From assembly GCF_019391655.1 (NCBI RefSeq), contig NZ_JAHXPQ010000005.1, positions 124,001 to 188,000 of the forward strand: a DNA stretch of 64,000 nucleotides, given 5' to 3'. Origin of the DNA: Mucilaginibacter rivuli. GTDB taxonomy: Bacteria; Bacteroidota; Bacteroidia; Sphingobacteriales; Sphingobacteriaceae. The position numbers and the translations under genes were made by a program. Below the pieces are notes generated by a model that saw nothing but the letters and a program-made list of their open reading frames with translations, did no database searches and was not told where the DNA came from. Of the stretch, positions 1 through 8,344 are shown piece by piece (position 1 is the first letter of the stretch; each line of letters starts with the position of its first letter).

Positions 1-2
1 CA

Positions 3-890
3 AAAGAAACAGCAGACTCTATTGTTGCAACATTGAATGGCATTACACTTGCCGATGCTAAAACCAGGGTAAAATATTGCCTTGAAACTTTAGATAAAAG
101 CCCGCAAAACACCCATATATGGTTCAAAAAAGAGATTGTAATAGCATGGTATAACTTACTTGCGGCTGAACGGGTAAACAACCCTAATGTTGATGGAATC
201 CGTATCTACCTTGCGCGGACCCCTCCATCAAATTCGGCCCCTATCCACTATAATAATCAAGTAATTGTAGTTTCTACATACTACGATGGCATTTATAAAG
301 ATGCTCGTGGAGCTAAAACTTTGATACATCGTGATTATTTTAAACATCCTAAGTCTGCTGATTTATTCAATCTTACCAATATTTCAGGAGAAATAGGGCA
401 CAATAAAAATCCGGATAGCGGTGCACTATTGTATGAAAAGTGTCATTGCGATTTAAATTGCACCGCTACTTCCGATCATGAGATAACCAGAAGCGAAGCT
501 GAAAAAATGGTTCGACGTTTTCGTCGAATCCCGATTATCAGGCCCGGCCGCATAAACTCAACCGCCGAATGGTTCGATTTTGACATGATCGAGAAATTAG
601 TGGATGCAATAAAGGCCGATCCGCACTGTGATGGCATACGTATATATTTTGCCAGGAGCACCAGCAATGATTATACTAAAAAGAAGGTGAAATTTGTAAT
701 TGTCCCTACAACTTTAGTAAACGCAACAGTACATAAAGACCACTTTGACTGCCAAAGCTCAAGTGGAAAAGCCTTTATTAATAGAGTGAAAATGATTAGA
801 TTATTGACCGGTGACGGTGCTTACGATAATGGCGAATTATGCCCGGATCATTGCGAAGGAATAACTTTACCGGGAGATGAGCAACCCTGA
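3..890 (+). CDS. hypothetical protein with two repeat units, 5' end outside window
   Basis: I do not recognise this family. The frame is open to the left edge, so the true start is probably outside the window; a TTG at 33 is the only start-like codon before the conserved part. The protein contains two related units: each begins with an ITxxxA helix segment (residues about 4 and 151 counted from the TTG), continues with an aromatic-rich WF(K/D) stretch and reaches a DGIRIY(L/F)AR motif (about residues 53 and 204), followed by a short hydrophobic strand (VIVVST, KFVIVPTT). The second unit is therefore an internal duplication. No signal peptide or membrane segment is seen in the visible part. 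It lies 5 bp before the membrane-protein gene and so may share its transcript with the two-component genes downstream. Confidence 0.7.
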   Translation, partial: KETADSIVATLNGITLADAKTRVKYCLETLDKSPQNTHIWFKKEIVIAWYNLLAAERVNNPNVDGIRIYLARTPPSNSAPIHYNNQVIVVSTYYDGIYKDARGAKTLIHRDYFKHPKSADLFNLTNISGEIGHNKNPDSGALLYEKCHCDLNCTATSDHEITRSEAEKMVRRFRRIPIIRPGRINSTAEWFDFDMIEKLVDAIKADPHCDGIRIYFARSTSNDYTKKKVKFVIVPTTLVNATVHKDHFDCQSSSGKAFINRVKMIRLLTGDGAYDNGELCPDHCEGITLPGDEQP

Positions 891-895
891 TTTTT

Positions 896-1549
896 ATGCA
901 AAACTATTTTACAGTAAGTATCACAATTGAAGCTATTTGCCTGATATTTTCAATCATTTGTTTAGCTAATGATAAGAGTAACGTATGGCGTAGCTTGATA
1001 CTGTATCTCTTGATAACCTGTATCGCTGAGTGTACCGGTCTGTTTGTTTCGGGCATGCATCATAACAATCATTGGGTTTATAATATCTTCCTAGTATTTG
1101 AGGGTGGCTTTAGCCACCTGATGTTCGCATACTTATTCCGGAAATTTAACAGCAACAAGCCCATTTTTATTGGGCTTGTTGCATTTCTTTTAACTTACAC
1201 ATATGAAATTTTCAATCATGGTTTTTTCAGATATAATAATCTAACTTACACAATACTATCTATCGAGATCGTATTATACAGTTTGTATTTCTATTATTTA
1301 CTGCTTAAGGATAACCAATATATTGACTTAAAATATTCAGGAGAATTTTGGTGGGTTGGTGGTGCGCTTTTCTTTTACTTTGGGAACACAGCATGCAATA
1401 TTTTTGATGATAAATTATACTCCATTATGATTACTGATAAACAACATTTAAGCTATCTCATTTTCAAAGCATTAAATGTCATATTATATAGCTGTTGGTG
1501 TTATTCTTTTATTTGCAAAAAATGGATGCGAACGAGATCAAGAGTTTAA
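896..1549 (+). CDS. multi-pass integral membrane protein, possible sensor partner
   Basis: A 217-residue protein that is almost entirely hydrophobic, with about six or seven membrane segments starting at residue 5 and ending near residue 207, short polar loops and a basic C-terminus (KKWMRTRSR). No catalytic motif is visible and the family is not recognised with certainty. It starts 5 bp after the preceding gene, and its last 28 bp overlap the start of the histidine kinase gene, so translation is probably coupled. The kinase itself has a single membrane segment and no extracellular domain, so this protein could be the signal-sensing partner; that is inference from gene order only. Confidence 0.75.
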   Translation: MQNYFTVSITIEAICLIFSIICLANDKSNVWRSLILYLLITCIAECTGLFVSGMHHNNHWVYNIFLVFEGGFSHLMFAYLFRKFNSNKPIFIGLVAFLLTYTYEIFNHGFFRYNNLTYTILSIEIVLYSLYFYYLLLKDNQYIDLKYSGEFWWVGGALFFYFGNTACNIFDDKLYSIMITDKQHLSYLIFKALNVILYSCWCYSFICKKWMRTRSRV

Positions 1550-2304
1550 TCCTTATCATAACGCTTATTTTTTTGATAGCCCCGGCATCTATCATCCTGT
1601 ATGTTGCAATTTATAACCGGCGCAAAAAGCGGCATATTGAAGAAAAAGAGCAAATGAAATCAGCTTTTGATACCGAACTGATCAAAACGCAGCTTGAGAT
1701 ACAGGAACAAACTATGCAAACCATTGGGGCCGATCTGCACGATAACATCGGGCAACTGCTCAGCTTAACCTCGTTAACATTAAACTCGGTTGATGTTGAC
1801 AATAAAGATAAGGCTCAACAAAAAATTGATGCCGCGATAGACCTTACCCTACGCTCTATCAAAGAGATGCGCTTACTGGGTAAGTTATTGCAGGGCGACC
1901 AGCTAATGGCTCAGGGCTTGCCAGAAGCTATTAAACACGAAGTTAACTGGCTTGAAAAATCAGGGCAATATATAATAACTTACATATGCGGAACTGAAAT
2001 ACCCGAAAACAACAACCCCAATAAAGACCTTATACTTTTCAGGATATTACAGGAAGTATTGAACAACATTATCAAACATGCCCGTGCTACTAAAATAAAT
2101 ATAAAACTGGCATATCCGGAAAAGGCCATTTCACTCCAGATAGACGATAATGGTATCGGCTTTGATATAGATATGCCGACCGGCCAAAAGGGAATGGGCT
2201 TACAAAACATCAGTAAACGTGTTGCGATAGTTGGTGGCGAGGTAAGCATTACATCTCAACAGGGCCAGGGCACGGTTATCCTTATTTTTATCCCTTATCC
2301 TTAA
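1522..2304 (+). CDS. sensor histidine kinase, NarL/LiaS (HisKA_3) type
   Basis: I chose the ATG at 1522 (260 residues) over an upstream start at 1495, which would only add residues from inside the preceding gene. One membrane segment lies at residues 8-30, then a coiled-coil stretch, the phosphoacceptor H73 in DLHDNIGQ, and an HATPase_c domain with the N box (EVLNN, 178-182), the DDNGIGFD box (208-215) and the GMGLQNI G2 box (224-230). This is the short HisKA_3-type kinase that pairs with LuxR-type regulators. The response regulator starts 3 bp after its stop codon. There is no periplasmic sensor domain, so input must come through the membrane segment or a partner. Confidence 0.93.
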   Translation: MDANEIKSLILIITLIFLIAPASIILYVAIYNRRKKRHIEEKEQMKSAFDTELIKTQLEIQEQTMQTIGADLHDNIGQLLSLTSLTLNSVDVDNKDKAQQKIDAAIDLTLRSIKEMRLLGKLLQGDQLMAQGLPEAIKHEVNWLEKSGQYIITYICGTEIPENNNPNKDLILFRILQEVLNNIIKHARATKINIKLAYPEKAISLQIDDNGIGFDIDMPTGQKGMGLQNISKRVAIVGGEVSITSQQGQGTVILIFIPYP

Positions 2305-2307
2305 AAA

Positions 2308-2949
2308 ATGGAAACAGAGCAAATTTCAATAGCAATAGTTGACGATCATACCCTGTTCAGGAACGGTGTTGCCGCGCTGATGAGCGAGTTTGATGAACTG
2401 AAAGTAGTGTTTGAAGCAGAGAACGGTGAGCAGCTTAAACAAATGCTAACCAAACATCCTTTACCGCAGGTGATACTGATGGACATTAACATGCCTGTAA
2501 TGGATGGCTATGATACTACCAAATGGATAAAGACAAATTACCCGCAAATACGTGTGCTGGCCCTGAGCATGTTTGAAGATGATGCTGCCGTTTTAAAAAT
2601 GATTAAAAATGGTGCCAGTGGTTATGTTTTAAAAGAATCCCGACCAAAAGAATTATTGGAAGCTATTAAAACCATTTATAACAAAGGCGTTTATATTAAT
2701 GACCTGGTATCGGGCAAATTATTACGCTCGGTTGTTGATATAGCACCTGTTGTTGAACTGACTAAAAAAGAAGTGGAATTTTTAAAACTTTCATGCTCTG
2801 AGTTAACCTATAAAGAAATAGCCGACCAGATGTTTGTGAGTCCGCGTACGGTTGATAATTACCGCGAATCACTGTTTCAAAAACTGAATATAAAATCGAG
2901 AACAGGGCTGGTACTCTATGCTATTCAAAACGAAATATTTAAGTTTTAA
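2308..2949 (+). CDS. response regulator, NarL/LuxR family
   Basis: A 213-residue two-domain regulator. The receiver domain has the acidic pair D11/D12, phosphoacceptor D59 in ILMDINMP, a conserved S/T region (ALSM) and the lysine of YVLKES. The C-terminal LuxR-type helix-turn-helix spans about residues 148-208, with the typical LTYKEIADQM and SPRTVDNYR segments. It follows the kinase after 3 bp and is surely its cognate partner. A strong hairpin follows the gene. Targets are not indicated by the sequence; the VWA gene downstream converges on it and is not part of the operon. Confidence 0.95.
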   Translation: METEQISIAIVDDHTLFRNGVAALMSEFDELKVVFEAENGEQLKQMLTKHPLPQVILMDINMPVMDGYDTTKWIKTNYPQIRVLALSMFEDDAAVLKMIKNGASGYVLKESRPKELLEAIKTIYNKGVYINDLVSGKLLRSVVDIAPVVELTKKEVEFLKLSCSELTYKEIADQMFVSPRTVDNYRESLFQKLNIKSRTGLVLYAIQNEIFKF

Positions 2950-2950
2950 T

Positions 2951-2989
2951 AAAGCTGAGTGAGCCCATAACCAGGCTCACTCAACTTTA
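2951..2989. terminator. bidirectional hairpin terminator between convergent genes
   Basis: A perfect 10-bp stem (TGAGTGAGCC at 2956-2965 with its complement at 2974-2983) around an 8-base loop, flanked by AAAG and CTTT. It sits between the stop codons of the response regulator and the convergent VWA gene and could end both transcripts. The T tract is short. Confidence 0.6.
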
Positions 2990-2994
2990 ACAAA

Positions 2995-5025
2995 TCATTT
3001 CTTGCCGGCAACAACCAGGTTGCCGGTGTACATTAGCCCGGCACTTTCGGCTAATCTGATAAACTCGGCACGGTATCCTTCTTCATCTTTACCTTTTGCC
3101 CCTTTCGCCATAGCAATAACATCGGCAAAGTTTGCCTGCTGCTTAAATTCAGAACCGCGCAGCAATAGGCCCAACTCTGCAACCGAAGCCGCGAAACGCA
3201 TATCATCGCTTGTTTTTGCCAATGCAACAGGTTCATCTTTTACTGCAACCAGTTCCATTTTACTTTTGTCAGAATCGGGCTCCTTGTACCTGAATTTAAC
3301 CGTTACCATTTCAGCTGAATTATTCAATACCTGTTTCTGCTCAACTTTTTGATATTTAAGCGGGTCAACGCTATCAGTAAAACTATCCTTTACCCCTGCC
3401 GGGATGATCTCGTATAAAGCAGTAACCGTATGCCCAACTCCCATATCGCCACCTAATTTTTTATCATTATTAAAATCTTCCTTGTTCAGCAACCTGTCCT
3501 CATAACCTAACAGGCGATAAGCCTGCACCTTGGCGGGATTAAACTCTATTTGCATTTTAACATCTTTGGCAACAGTAAACAAGGTTCCGCCAAACTCGTT
3601 CACCATTGATTTTGTAGCTTCGGTAATATTATCAATATAGGCATAGTTGCCATGCCCTTTATCAGCCATGGTTTCCATCTTACTATCTTTCAGGTTATAC
3701 ATCCCAAAACCTAAGATAGATATGCTTACACCGCTTTCACGCTCTTCGGCTATCAATTGCTCCATATCTTTATCACTTGATGCTCCAACGTTAAAATCGC
3801 CATCGGTAGCTAAAATTATGCGGTTGTTACCGCCCTTTATAAATTTTTCGCGGGCAACCTTATAAGCAAGCATTAACCCTGCGCCGCCCGCAGTTCCGCC
3901 ACCGGCATTTAAAGCATCAATGGCGTCTTTTATCACTGTCTTTTGGTCGCCGGGTGTGCTTGGGAGTTTCAAACCGGCATCGCCTGCATATACCACAATG
4001 GCTACGTGGTCCACGGCCCTTAACTGGTCAACCAATAATTTCATCGAAGCTTTCACCAATGGCAATTTATTGGCATCGCTCATTGAGCCCGAAACATCCA
4101 ACAAAAATACCAGGTTGCTTGGCGGCAGTTTACTGGTTTCTACATTTTTGGCTTTAAGCCCTATGCGCAATAACCGGTGCTGCGCATTCCATGGTGCGGC
4201 GGTTAGCTCGGTATGTATAGCTACAGGCTCGCCATTGGTAGGTTGCGGCAGGTTATAATGGAAATAGTTGATCATCTCTTCAATGCGCACCGCGTTTTTG
4301 GGTGGCAGTTGCCCGCTGTTAACATACCTGCGGAAATTACCGTACGATGCCGCGTCAACATCAACCGCAAAAGTTGATAGCGGAGTATTTAAAGGGTTAA
4401 CAAACGGATTTTCTATAATTTGGTTGTACGATTCATTACCGGCGTTGCCGCGTATCTTTACCGTTTGCGATGTTACATTACCGTTGGCATCTACAACTAC
4501 ATCCGGCATGCTTTTCAATAGCTTGTCAGTTGTAGCGTTTTCTCTGACACGGTAAGCACTGGCTTTATACTCCACAACATCGGTTGCTATCCTACCCTGC
4601 AATGCCTGCCCGACAGATGTTGGCTGCAGTTCTTCAAGGTCTTTGGCGCTAACGGTACTTACCGAACCCATAGCCGTTCTTTGCTGCTTCGCTCTATAAC
4701 CGGTAATTGCAACCTCATTGAGTGATTGGGTAGATGCCCTTAACAAAACGTTAATTCTATTCGATTTTTCTATTTTAACTGTTTGGCCAACGTAACCGAT
4801 ATAACGGAATACCAGTTTATCTTTTCCTTCCGGGACGTTGATGGAATAATGCCCGCTCACATTGGTTGCCACCTCAATACTTGTACCTTCAACCTTAACC
4901 GACACGCCAACAAGCCCGGTTTTGTCGGCAGCATCGCTAACGGTGCCGGTAATGGTACGGCATGTGCTTATCCTGAACCCGGCCAGGCTGATCAGCATCA
5001 TCATTAAAATAAGTTTAGTTTTCAT
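2995..5025 (-). CDS. VWA-domain protein with CpD-reg domain and TonB-plug fragments
   Basis: A 676-residue exported protein. Order of parts: signal peptide (1 to about 22), CpD-reg beta-sandwich (about 24-98), a SusC-type plug beginning (SLNEVAITGY at 101-110, through ALQGRIA near 147), a second fragment resembling another receptor plug class (TTDKLLKSMP at 165-174), then the von Willebrand half. The VWA part has an N-terminal module near 205-290, the MIDAS DVSGS at 310-314, a GGGT stretch near 375, ATDGD at 406-410, and a C-terminal DUF3520-like region. No receptor barrel is present. The gene is divergent from the sigma/anti-sigma-like pair, whose second protein carries the same three modules in another order. 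A metal-dependent binding role at the cell envelope is inferred; the function is unknown. Confidence 0.88.
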   Translation of the reverse strand: MKTKLILMMMLISLAGFRISTCRTITGTVSDAADKTGLVGVSVKVEGTSIEVATNVSGHYSINVPEGKDKLVFRYIGYVGQTVKIEKSNRINVLLRASTQSLNEVAITGYRAKQQRTAMGSVSTVSAKDLEELQPTSVGQALQGRIATDVVEYKASAYRVRENATTDKLLKSMPDVVVDANGNVTSQTVKIRGNAGNESYNQIIENPFVNPLNTPLSTFAVDVDAASYGNFRRYVNSGQLPPKNAVRIEEMINYFHYNLPQPTNGEPVAIHTELTAAPWNAQHRLLRIGLKAKNVETSKLPPSNLVFLLDVSGSMSDANKLPLVKASMKLLVDQLRAVDHVAIVVYAGDAGLKLPSTPGDQKTVIKDAIDALNAGGGTAGGAGLMLAYKVAREKFIKGGNNRIILATDGDFNVGASSDKDMEQLIAEERESGVSISILGFGMYNLKDSKMETMADKGHGNYAYIDNITEATKSMVNEFGGTLFTVAKDVKMQIEFNPAKVQAYRLLGYEDRLLNKEDFNNDKKLGGDMGVGHTVTALYEIIPAGVKDSFTDSVDPLKYQKVEQKQVLNNSAEMVTVKFRYKEPDSDKSKMELVAVKDEPVALAKTSDDMRFAASVAELGLLLRGSEFKQQANFADVIAMAKGAKGKDEEGYRAEFIRLAESAGLMYTGNLVVAGKK

Positions 5026-5107
5026 AATTCATTGATTTTTGCCCTGAGGATGCAACATCAATTGAATTTCCATAAACCATAAATAAAATTTAATTTGATG
5101 CCGATAA

Positions 5108-5680
5108 ATGAATTGGTTTACTAACGCTAAGAAGCCGACCACGGACGAAGACGATACGCTGCTAAAACGCTACCGTGAAAGTGGCGATATGGCTGTGCTT
5201 GCGGAGTTATTTAAGCGCTATTCATCAATGGTGTATTATGTTTGTTTGCGTTATCTGACTGATGCGGATAAAAGCAAAGACGCCACAATGCAAATATTTG
5301 AGGAGCTGATAGAAAAAATAAATAAGCACGATATTAAACAATTTAGTAGCTGGCTTTACGTATTGAGCCGCAACCATTGCCTGATGCAGTTACGAGCCGA
5401 TAAAAAAATGCCATCAAGTCCGATAGATGGTTTTATGGAATTGCCTGCCGAATTGCATCAGGATGCTGAGCATAAAGAAAAGCAGCTCACCGCGTTGGAA
5501 CGCTGCATAGAAAAACTCCCGCAAGGGCAAAAACAAAGCATCGACCTTTTTTTTATAAATGAGAAATGCTATAAAGAAATAACCGTTATAACGGGGTACA
5601 CTTTAAACGAGGTAAAGAGTTATATACAAAACGGCAAACGTAACCTAAAAATTTGCATAGAGAAAAACAGTGAGCAGTAA
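5108..5680 (+). CDS. RNA polymerase sigma factor, ECF-like (sigma-70 family)
   Basis: A 190-residue protein with sigma region 2 at about 25-100 (LFKRYSSMVYYVC, then the SSWLYVLSRNHC segment) and region 4 at about 125-185, where KEITVITGYTLNEVKSYIQ is the helix-turn-helix. The size and two-domain plan fit extracytoplasmic-function sigma factors. The start codon is ATG at 5108, in the short divergent spacer shared with the VWA gene, so the two may be co-regulated. The stop codon overlaps the start of the anti-sigma-like gene by about 11 bp, which implies translational coupling and supports a sigma/anti-sigma pair. Region 2 is somewhat divergent from classic FecI-type sequences. Confidence 0.88.
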   Translation: MNWFTNAKKPTTDEDDTLLKRYRESGDMAVLAELFKRYSSMVYYVCLRYLTDADKSKDATMQIFEELIEKINKHDIKQFSSWLYVLSRNHCLMQLRADKKMPSSPIDGFMELPAELHQDAEHKEKQLTALERCIEKLPQGQKQSIDLFFINEKCYKEITVITGYTLNEVKSYIQNGKRNLKICIEKNSEQ

Positions 5681-7040
5681 AAAACCCGATATAGCGCAAA
5701 TACGGAAGTACCTTAACGGGGAGCTTGATGCCCCTGCTATGTTTGAGCTTGAAAGGCAAGCTGAGGCCGATCCGTTTTTGTGGGATATGATTAAGGGGAT
5801 AGAGAGCGGCAGTGAAAGCGACCTGCTTATACTCAGCGAGATTGAAGATCTGATAGATAAGCGGGTTGAAAAAGATAAAAAACGCATTATACCCATCTTT
5901 ACAATTGTATCTATCGCGGCATCACTTATTGTGGCTTTGGGTATAGGTGGCTGGATGTTTATCCATCAGCCCGAAAAGCCTGTTACAGCTTTTAATGCTG
6001 CTAAAAAAATAACGCCTGCCGAAAAAGAGAAGGCTATTGCTGATCCTGTACTTGCTAAACCTGTTTTACCTGCTGCTAAAAAACTTGTTATCGCCCGGTT
6101 AAAACACAGCAAATACCATCCTTCTGTCAGCATTAAAGCCGATACAACAGAATACATCGCCAGCGCATACAAGGTAAAACAGAACACAACGACCGACGAA
6201 TTGCTAAAAAAAATGCCGGGCTTAAATGTAGATGATAAAGGAACCATTACGGAGCAAAGTGTACAATTAGCAAAGAAAAAAAATATTGACAGTAATGCCC
6301 GTCGCCTTGCCGAAGTATCGATAAGGGGAAGAATTGCTGCACTTAAAAAAACAGAACTCGTAGGCTCAGTTTCTACAGTAAAGGCTAAAGACCTGGAAGA
6401 GCTACAGGCTACATCTGTTGATCAGGCATTACAAGGCCGGTTAGCGGGTGTTGATGTGAAAGAGGCTAAAGCTGTTGCAACCAACAGAACAATAACAGGC
6501 ATAGTAACTGATAAAAATGATAAAAGCCCACTTATAGGCGTATCCATACTGGCTAAAAATAAAGCCATAGGCACTGTAACCGATATTAATGGTAAATTCA
6601 GTATAACTGTTCCGTCAAATGTTCAAACTTTAAATATAGCTTATATAGGCTACCTAAGCCAACAGGTAAAAATTGATAAAACCGATAAGCTGACTATTTC
6701 ACTATCGCCAAATAGCCAATCTTTAAGCGAGGTTGTTGTTACACGCCCAGATGCTAACAACGAACATGTTTACAGGGTTGCTCAACCATCGGCAGGCTGG
6801 GATGATTACGACAAGTATATTAAAGAGAATGCCATTATGCCTAACGGGCAAACGGGTGTGGTACGCCTGGCATTTACGGTTGATGGCAAAGGCAACATCA
6901 GCAATATCATTATTAAAAAAGGCGAAACAACCGAAATGAACCAAAAAGCCATCGATATAATTAAAAACGGGCCAAAATGGTTGGGAAATGAAGACGGTGA
7001 GCCGGTAGTAAAACGCTTACGGATAAAGTTTCACAAATAG
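5670..7040 (+). CDS. anti-sigma-like membrane protein with plug fragments, CpD-reg and TonB C-terminal domain
   Basis: A 456-residue protein starting at a GTG that overlaps the sigma gene. Residues 1-70 are a charged cytoplasmic segment in the position of an anti-sigma domain. One membrane helix lies at about 73-98. The periplasmic part contains TTDELLKKMPGL (174-185), then a SusC-plug-like stretch (VGSVSTVKAKDLEELQ, 231-246, and DQALQGRLAG), then a CpD-reg domain (about 273-348, ending in SLSEVVV), and a TonB C-terminal-like domain (about 385-456). The same plug and CpD-reg pieces occur in the divergent VWA protein in reversed order. The anti-sigma role follows from position and topology; no zinc-binding HxxxCxxC motif is seen. 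Confidence 0.8.
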   Translation: MSSKKPDIAQIRKYLNGELDAPAMFELERQAEADPFLWDMIKGIESGSESDLLILSEIEDLIDKRVEKDKKRIIPIFTIVSIAASLIVALGIGGWMFIHQPEKPVTAFNAAKKITPAEKEKAIADPVLAKPVLPAAKKLVIARLKHSKYHPSVSIKADTTEYIASAYKVKQNTTTDELLKKMPGLNVDDKGTITEQSVQLAKKKNIDSNARRLAEVSIRGRIAALKKTELVGSVSTVKAKDLEELQATSVDQALQGRLAGVDVKEAKAVATNRTITGIVTDKNDKSPLIGVSILAKNKAIGTVTDINGKFSITVPSNVQTLNIAYIGYLSQQVKIDKTDKLTISLSPNSQSLSEVVVTRPDANNEHVYRVAQPSAGWDDYDKYIKENAIMPNGQTGVVRLAFTVDGKGNISNIIIKKGETTEMNQKAIDIIKNGPKWLGNEDGEPVVKRLRIKFHK

Positions 7041-7046
7041 TTTATT

Positions 7047-7598
7047 TTATTTTAGCAAGGCCTTTGTACCCAATACAGGGTCGGTATTATACAATGCCTG
7101 GTAAGTAGCCAATGTGGTGGCAAAAGCTGTCCATAACAACAAAGGCAAATAATATAATGATAGTTTCTTATCTCCCTTTAAAGCTAAAATAATGCTTGCT
7201 GTAGCAAGGGCCGCATCGCCCATGGTCCATATTGCGGCTAATACAGTGCTCCTTTTATTAAAATATACATAGCCGAAAGAGAAAAATATAGCCCATATTG
7301 CACCCTGCATTAATAAAAGCTTTTGCTTTTCATTAGTATCCGACCGGATGATACTTTGTAACCCCAGCAATAAAAAAATGTTGTTAAATGTCCATGCAGG
7401 GCCAAAAAGCCAAGCCGGTGGCGCCCATGGTGCCTGCTTTAATTTTACATTATAGAGTTTTTTCTCTTTCTTATCGTTGACACCGCTTGCAAGGCCCCCT
7501 ATTGCCGATGCGCCTACAGCTATCAATATTACCTGCCACCATTTTAATTGAGAAAATTTGGATAAGATCATTCTATTAAATTTTATGATGCTGCTCAA
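7047..7598 (-). CDS. tspO: TspO/MBR family membrane protein
   Basis: A 183-residue protein with about five membrane helices. The family signature is clear: KQAPWAPPAWLFGPAW followed by a helix with FNNIFLLLG, and further tryptophans in the later helices (WAIFF, WTMGDA, LLLWTAF). Family members bind porphyrins and other tetrapyrroles or tryptophan metabolites and take part in stress responses. The protein has about 25 extra N-terminal residues ahead of the first helix. It converges on the anti-sigma-like gene with only 6 bp between stop codons, and no related pathway gene is next to it. The symbol follows the family name. Confidence 0.9.
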   Translation of the reverse strand: MSSIIKFNRMILSKFSQLKWWQVILIAVGASAIGGLASGVNDKKEKKLYNVKLKQAPWAPPAWLFGPAWTFNNIFLLLGLQSIIRSDTNEKQKLLLMQGAIWAIFFSFGYVYFNKRSTVLAAIWTMGDAALATASIILALKGDKKLSLYYLPLLLWTAFATTLATYQALYNTDPVLGTKALLK

Positions 7599-7673
7599 AT
7601 AATCATGCCAAATAAAAAAAGCAGCATTATTTGTAATTAATCTAAATAAGAATAAATTTGTCGTGACTTAATA

Positions 7674-7709
7674 TCATACTATAGTTAGTATGACTTTAAA
7701 ACTATAGTT
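7674..7709. promoter_or_regulatory. pair of ACTATAGTT palindromic motifs upstream of tspO
   Basis: An inverted repeat TCATACTA-TAGT-TAGTATGA (7674-7693) is followed by the palindrome AACTATAGTT (7700-7709), 75-110 bp upstream of the tspO start. The ACTATAGTT core appears in both. A similar palindrome occurs upstream of the sulfatase-locus susC gene. It could be an operator; no regulator is identified. Confidence 0.35.
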
Positions 7710-7824
7710 GATTTGAAAGATATACGGCAAGGGCAACCGAGTCTAATTAAAATACAAAGACCTGCTTTTACCGGCTACCAGTTTTACTGACGGCGGTTAA
7801 GGCAGGCACCAATTTTTCAATACC

Positions 7825-8141
7825 ATGTGCGATGCTAAAATACTCAGTCAAAAAGGTTCGGCAATGATAAGCCGTTGTTCCGATTGTAAAGGGATATTTA
7901 TATGGACAACAATTTGGTAATGAACTTTACCGAAACCAATTTCAGCCATTTTAAAGACTTTACCGCCCAAATGGATGCGAATGAACACACGCTGCCTTTT
8001 CCCGATGGACAGGAAAGAATGGTAATGCGTACACCTGCAAACGACATTAATTTCACCTTTACTCCTGATGAATGGGATGACTTTTGTGATGCCATGGAAG
8101 AAGCCACACACATGCTGGCGGTATATTCCTTAATGGAATAA
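7825..8141 (+). pseudogene. small CxxC protein with apparent frameshift
   Basis: Two overlapping frames together look like one protein of about 105 residues. The first, from ATG at 7825, gives 31 codons with a CxxC pair (RCSDCKGIFIW) and stops at 7920. The second, open from ATG at 7902 to 8141, gives 79 residues (starting MDNNLVMNF) with acidic C-terminal helices (TPDEWDDFCDAMEEA). One extra base after 7905 would join them as IWHNNLVMNF. Small Bacteroidota proteins of this plan (N-terminal CxxC, then an IW.NN stretch), which I believe correspond to DUF6686, are normally continuous. This is either a real one-base deletion, an assembly error, or overlapping coupled frames; the 79-residue frame alone could still be translated from 7902. 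Function unknown. Confidence 0.55.
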
Positions 8142-8344
8142 TTTTATATCCCAACAATGCCGGTATTGATTAATTAACGGACAGGTTGACTTGATCTGTT
8201 TTTATCATTTCATAAAACTTCTGTAAATAAATTGTAACCAAATACAGTTTTTAGGGCAAGGTTGTTAACTGATGATTACCATTAGGTTATCGTTTCCCTC
8301 CTACTTCCTCCTCTCCTTTTATAAAAGTTCCTTTGCGCATTATT

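Noticed and set aside
2308-5025. Possible regulation of the VWA gene by the neighbouring response regulator operon
   Set aside because: The genes converge and a strong hairpin separates them; no shared promoter exists.
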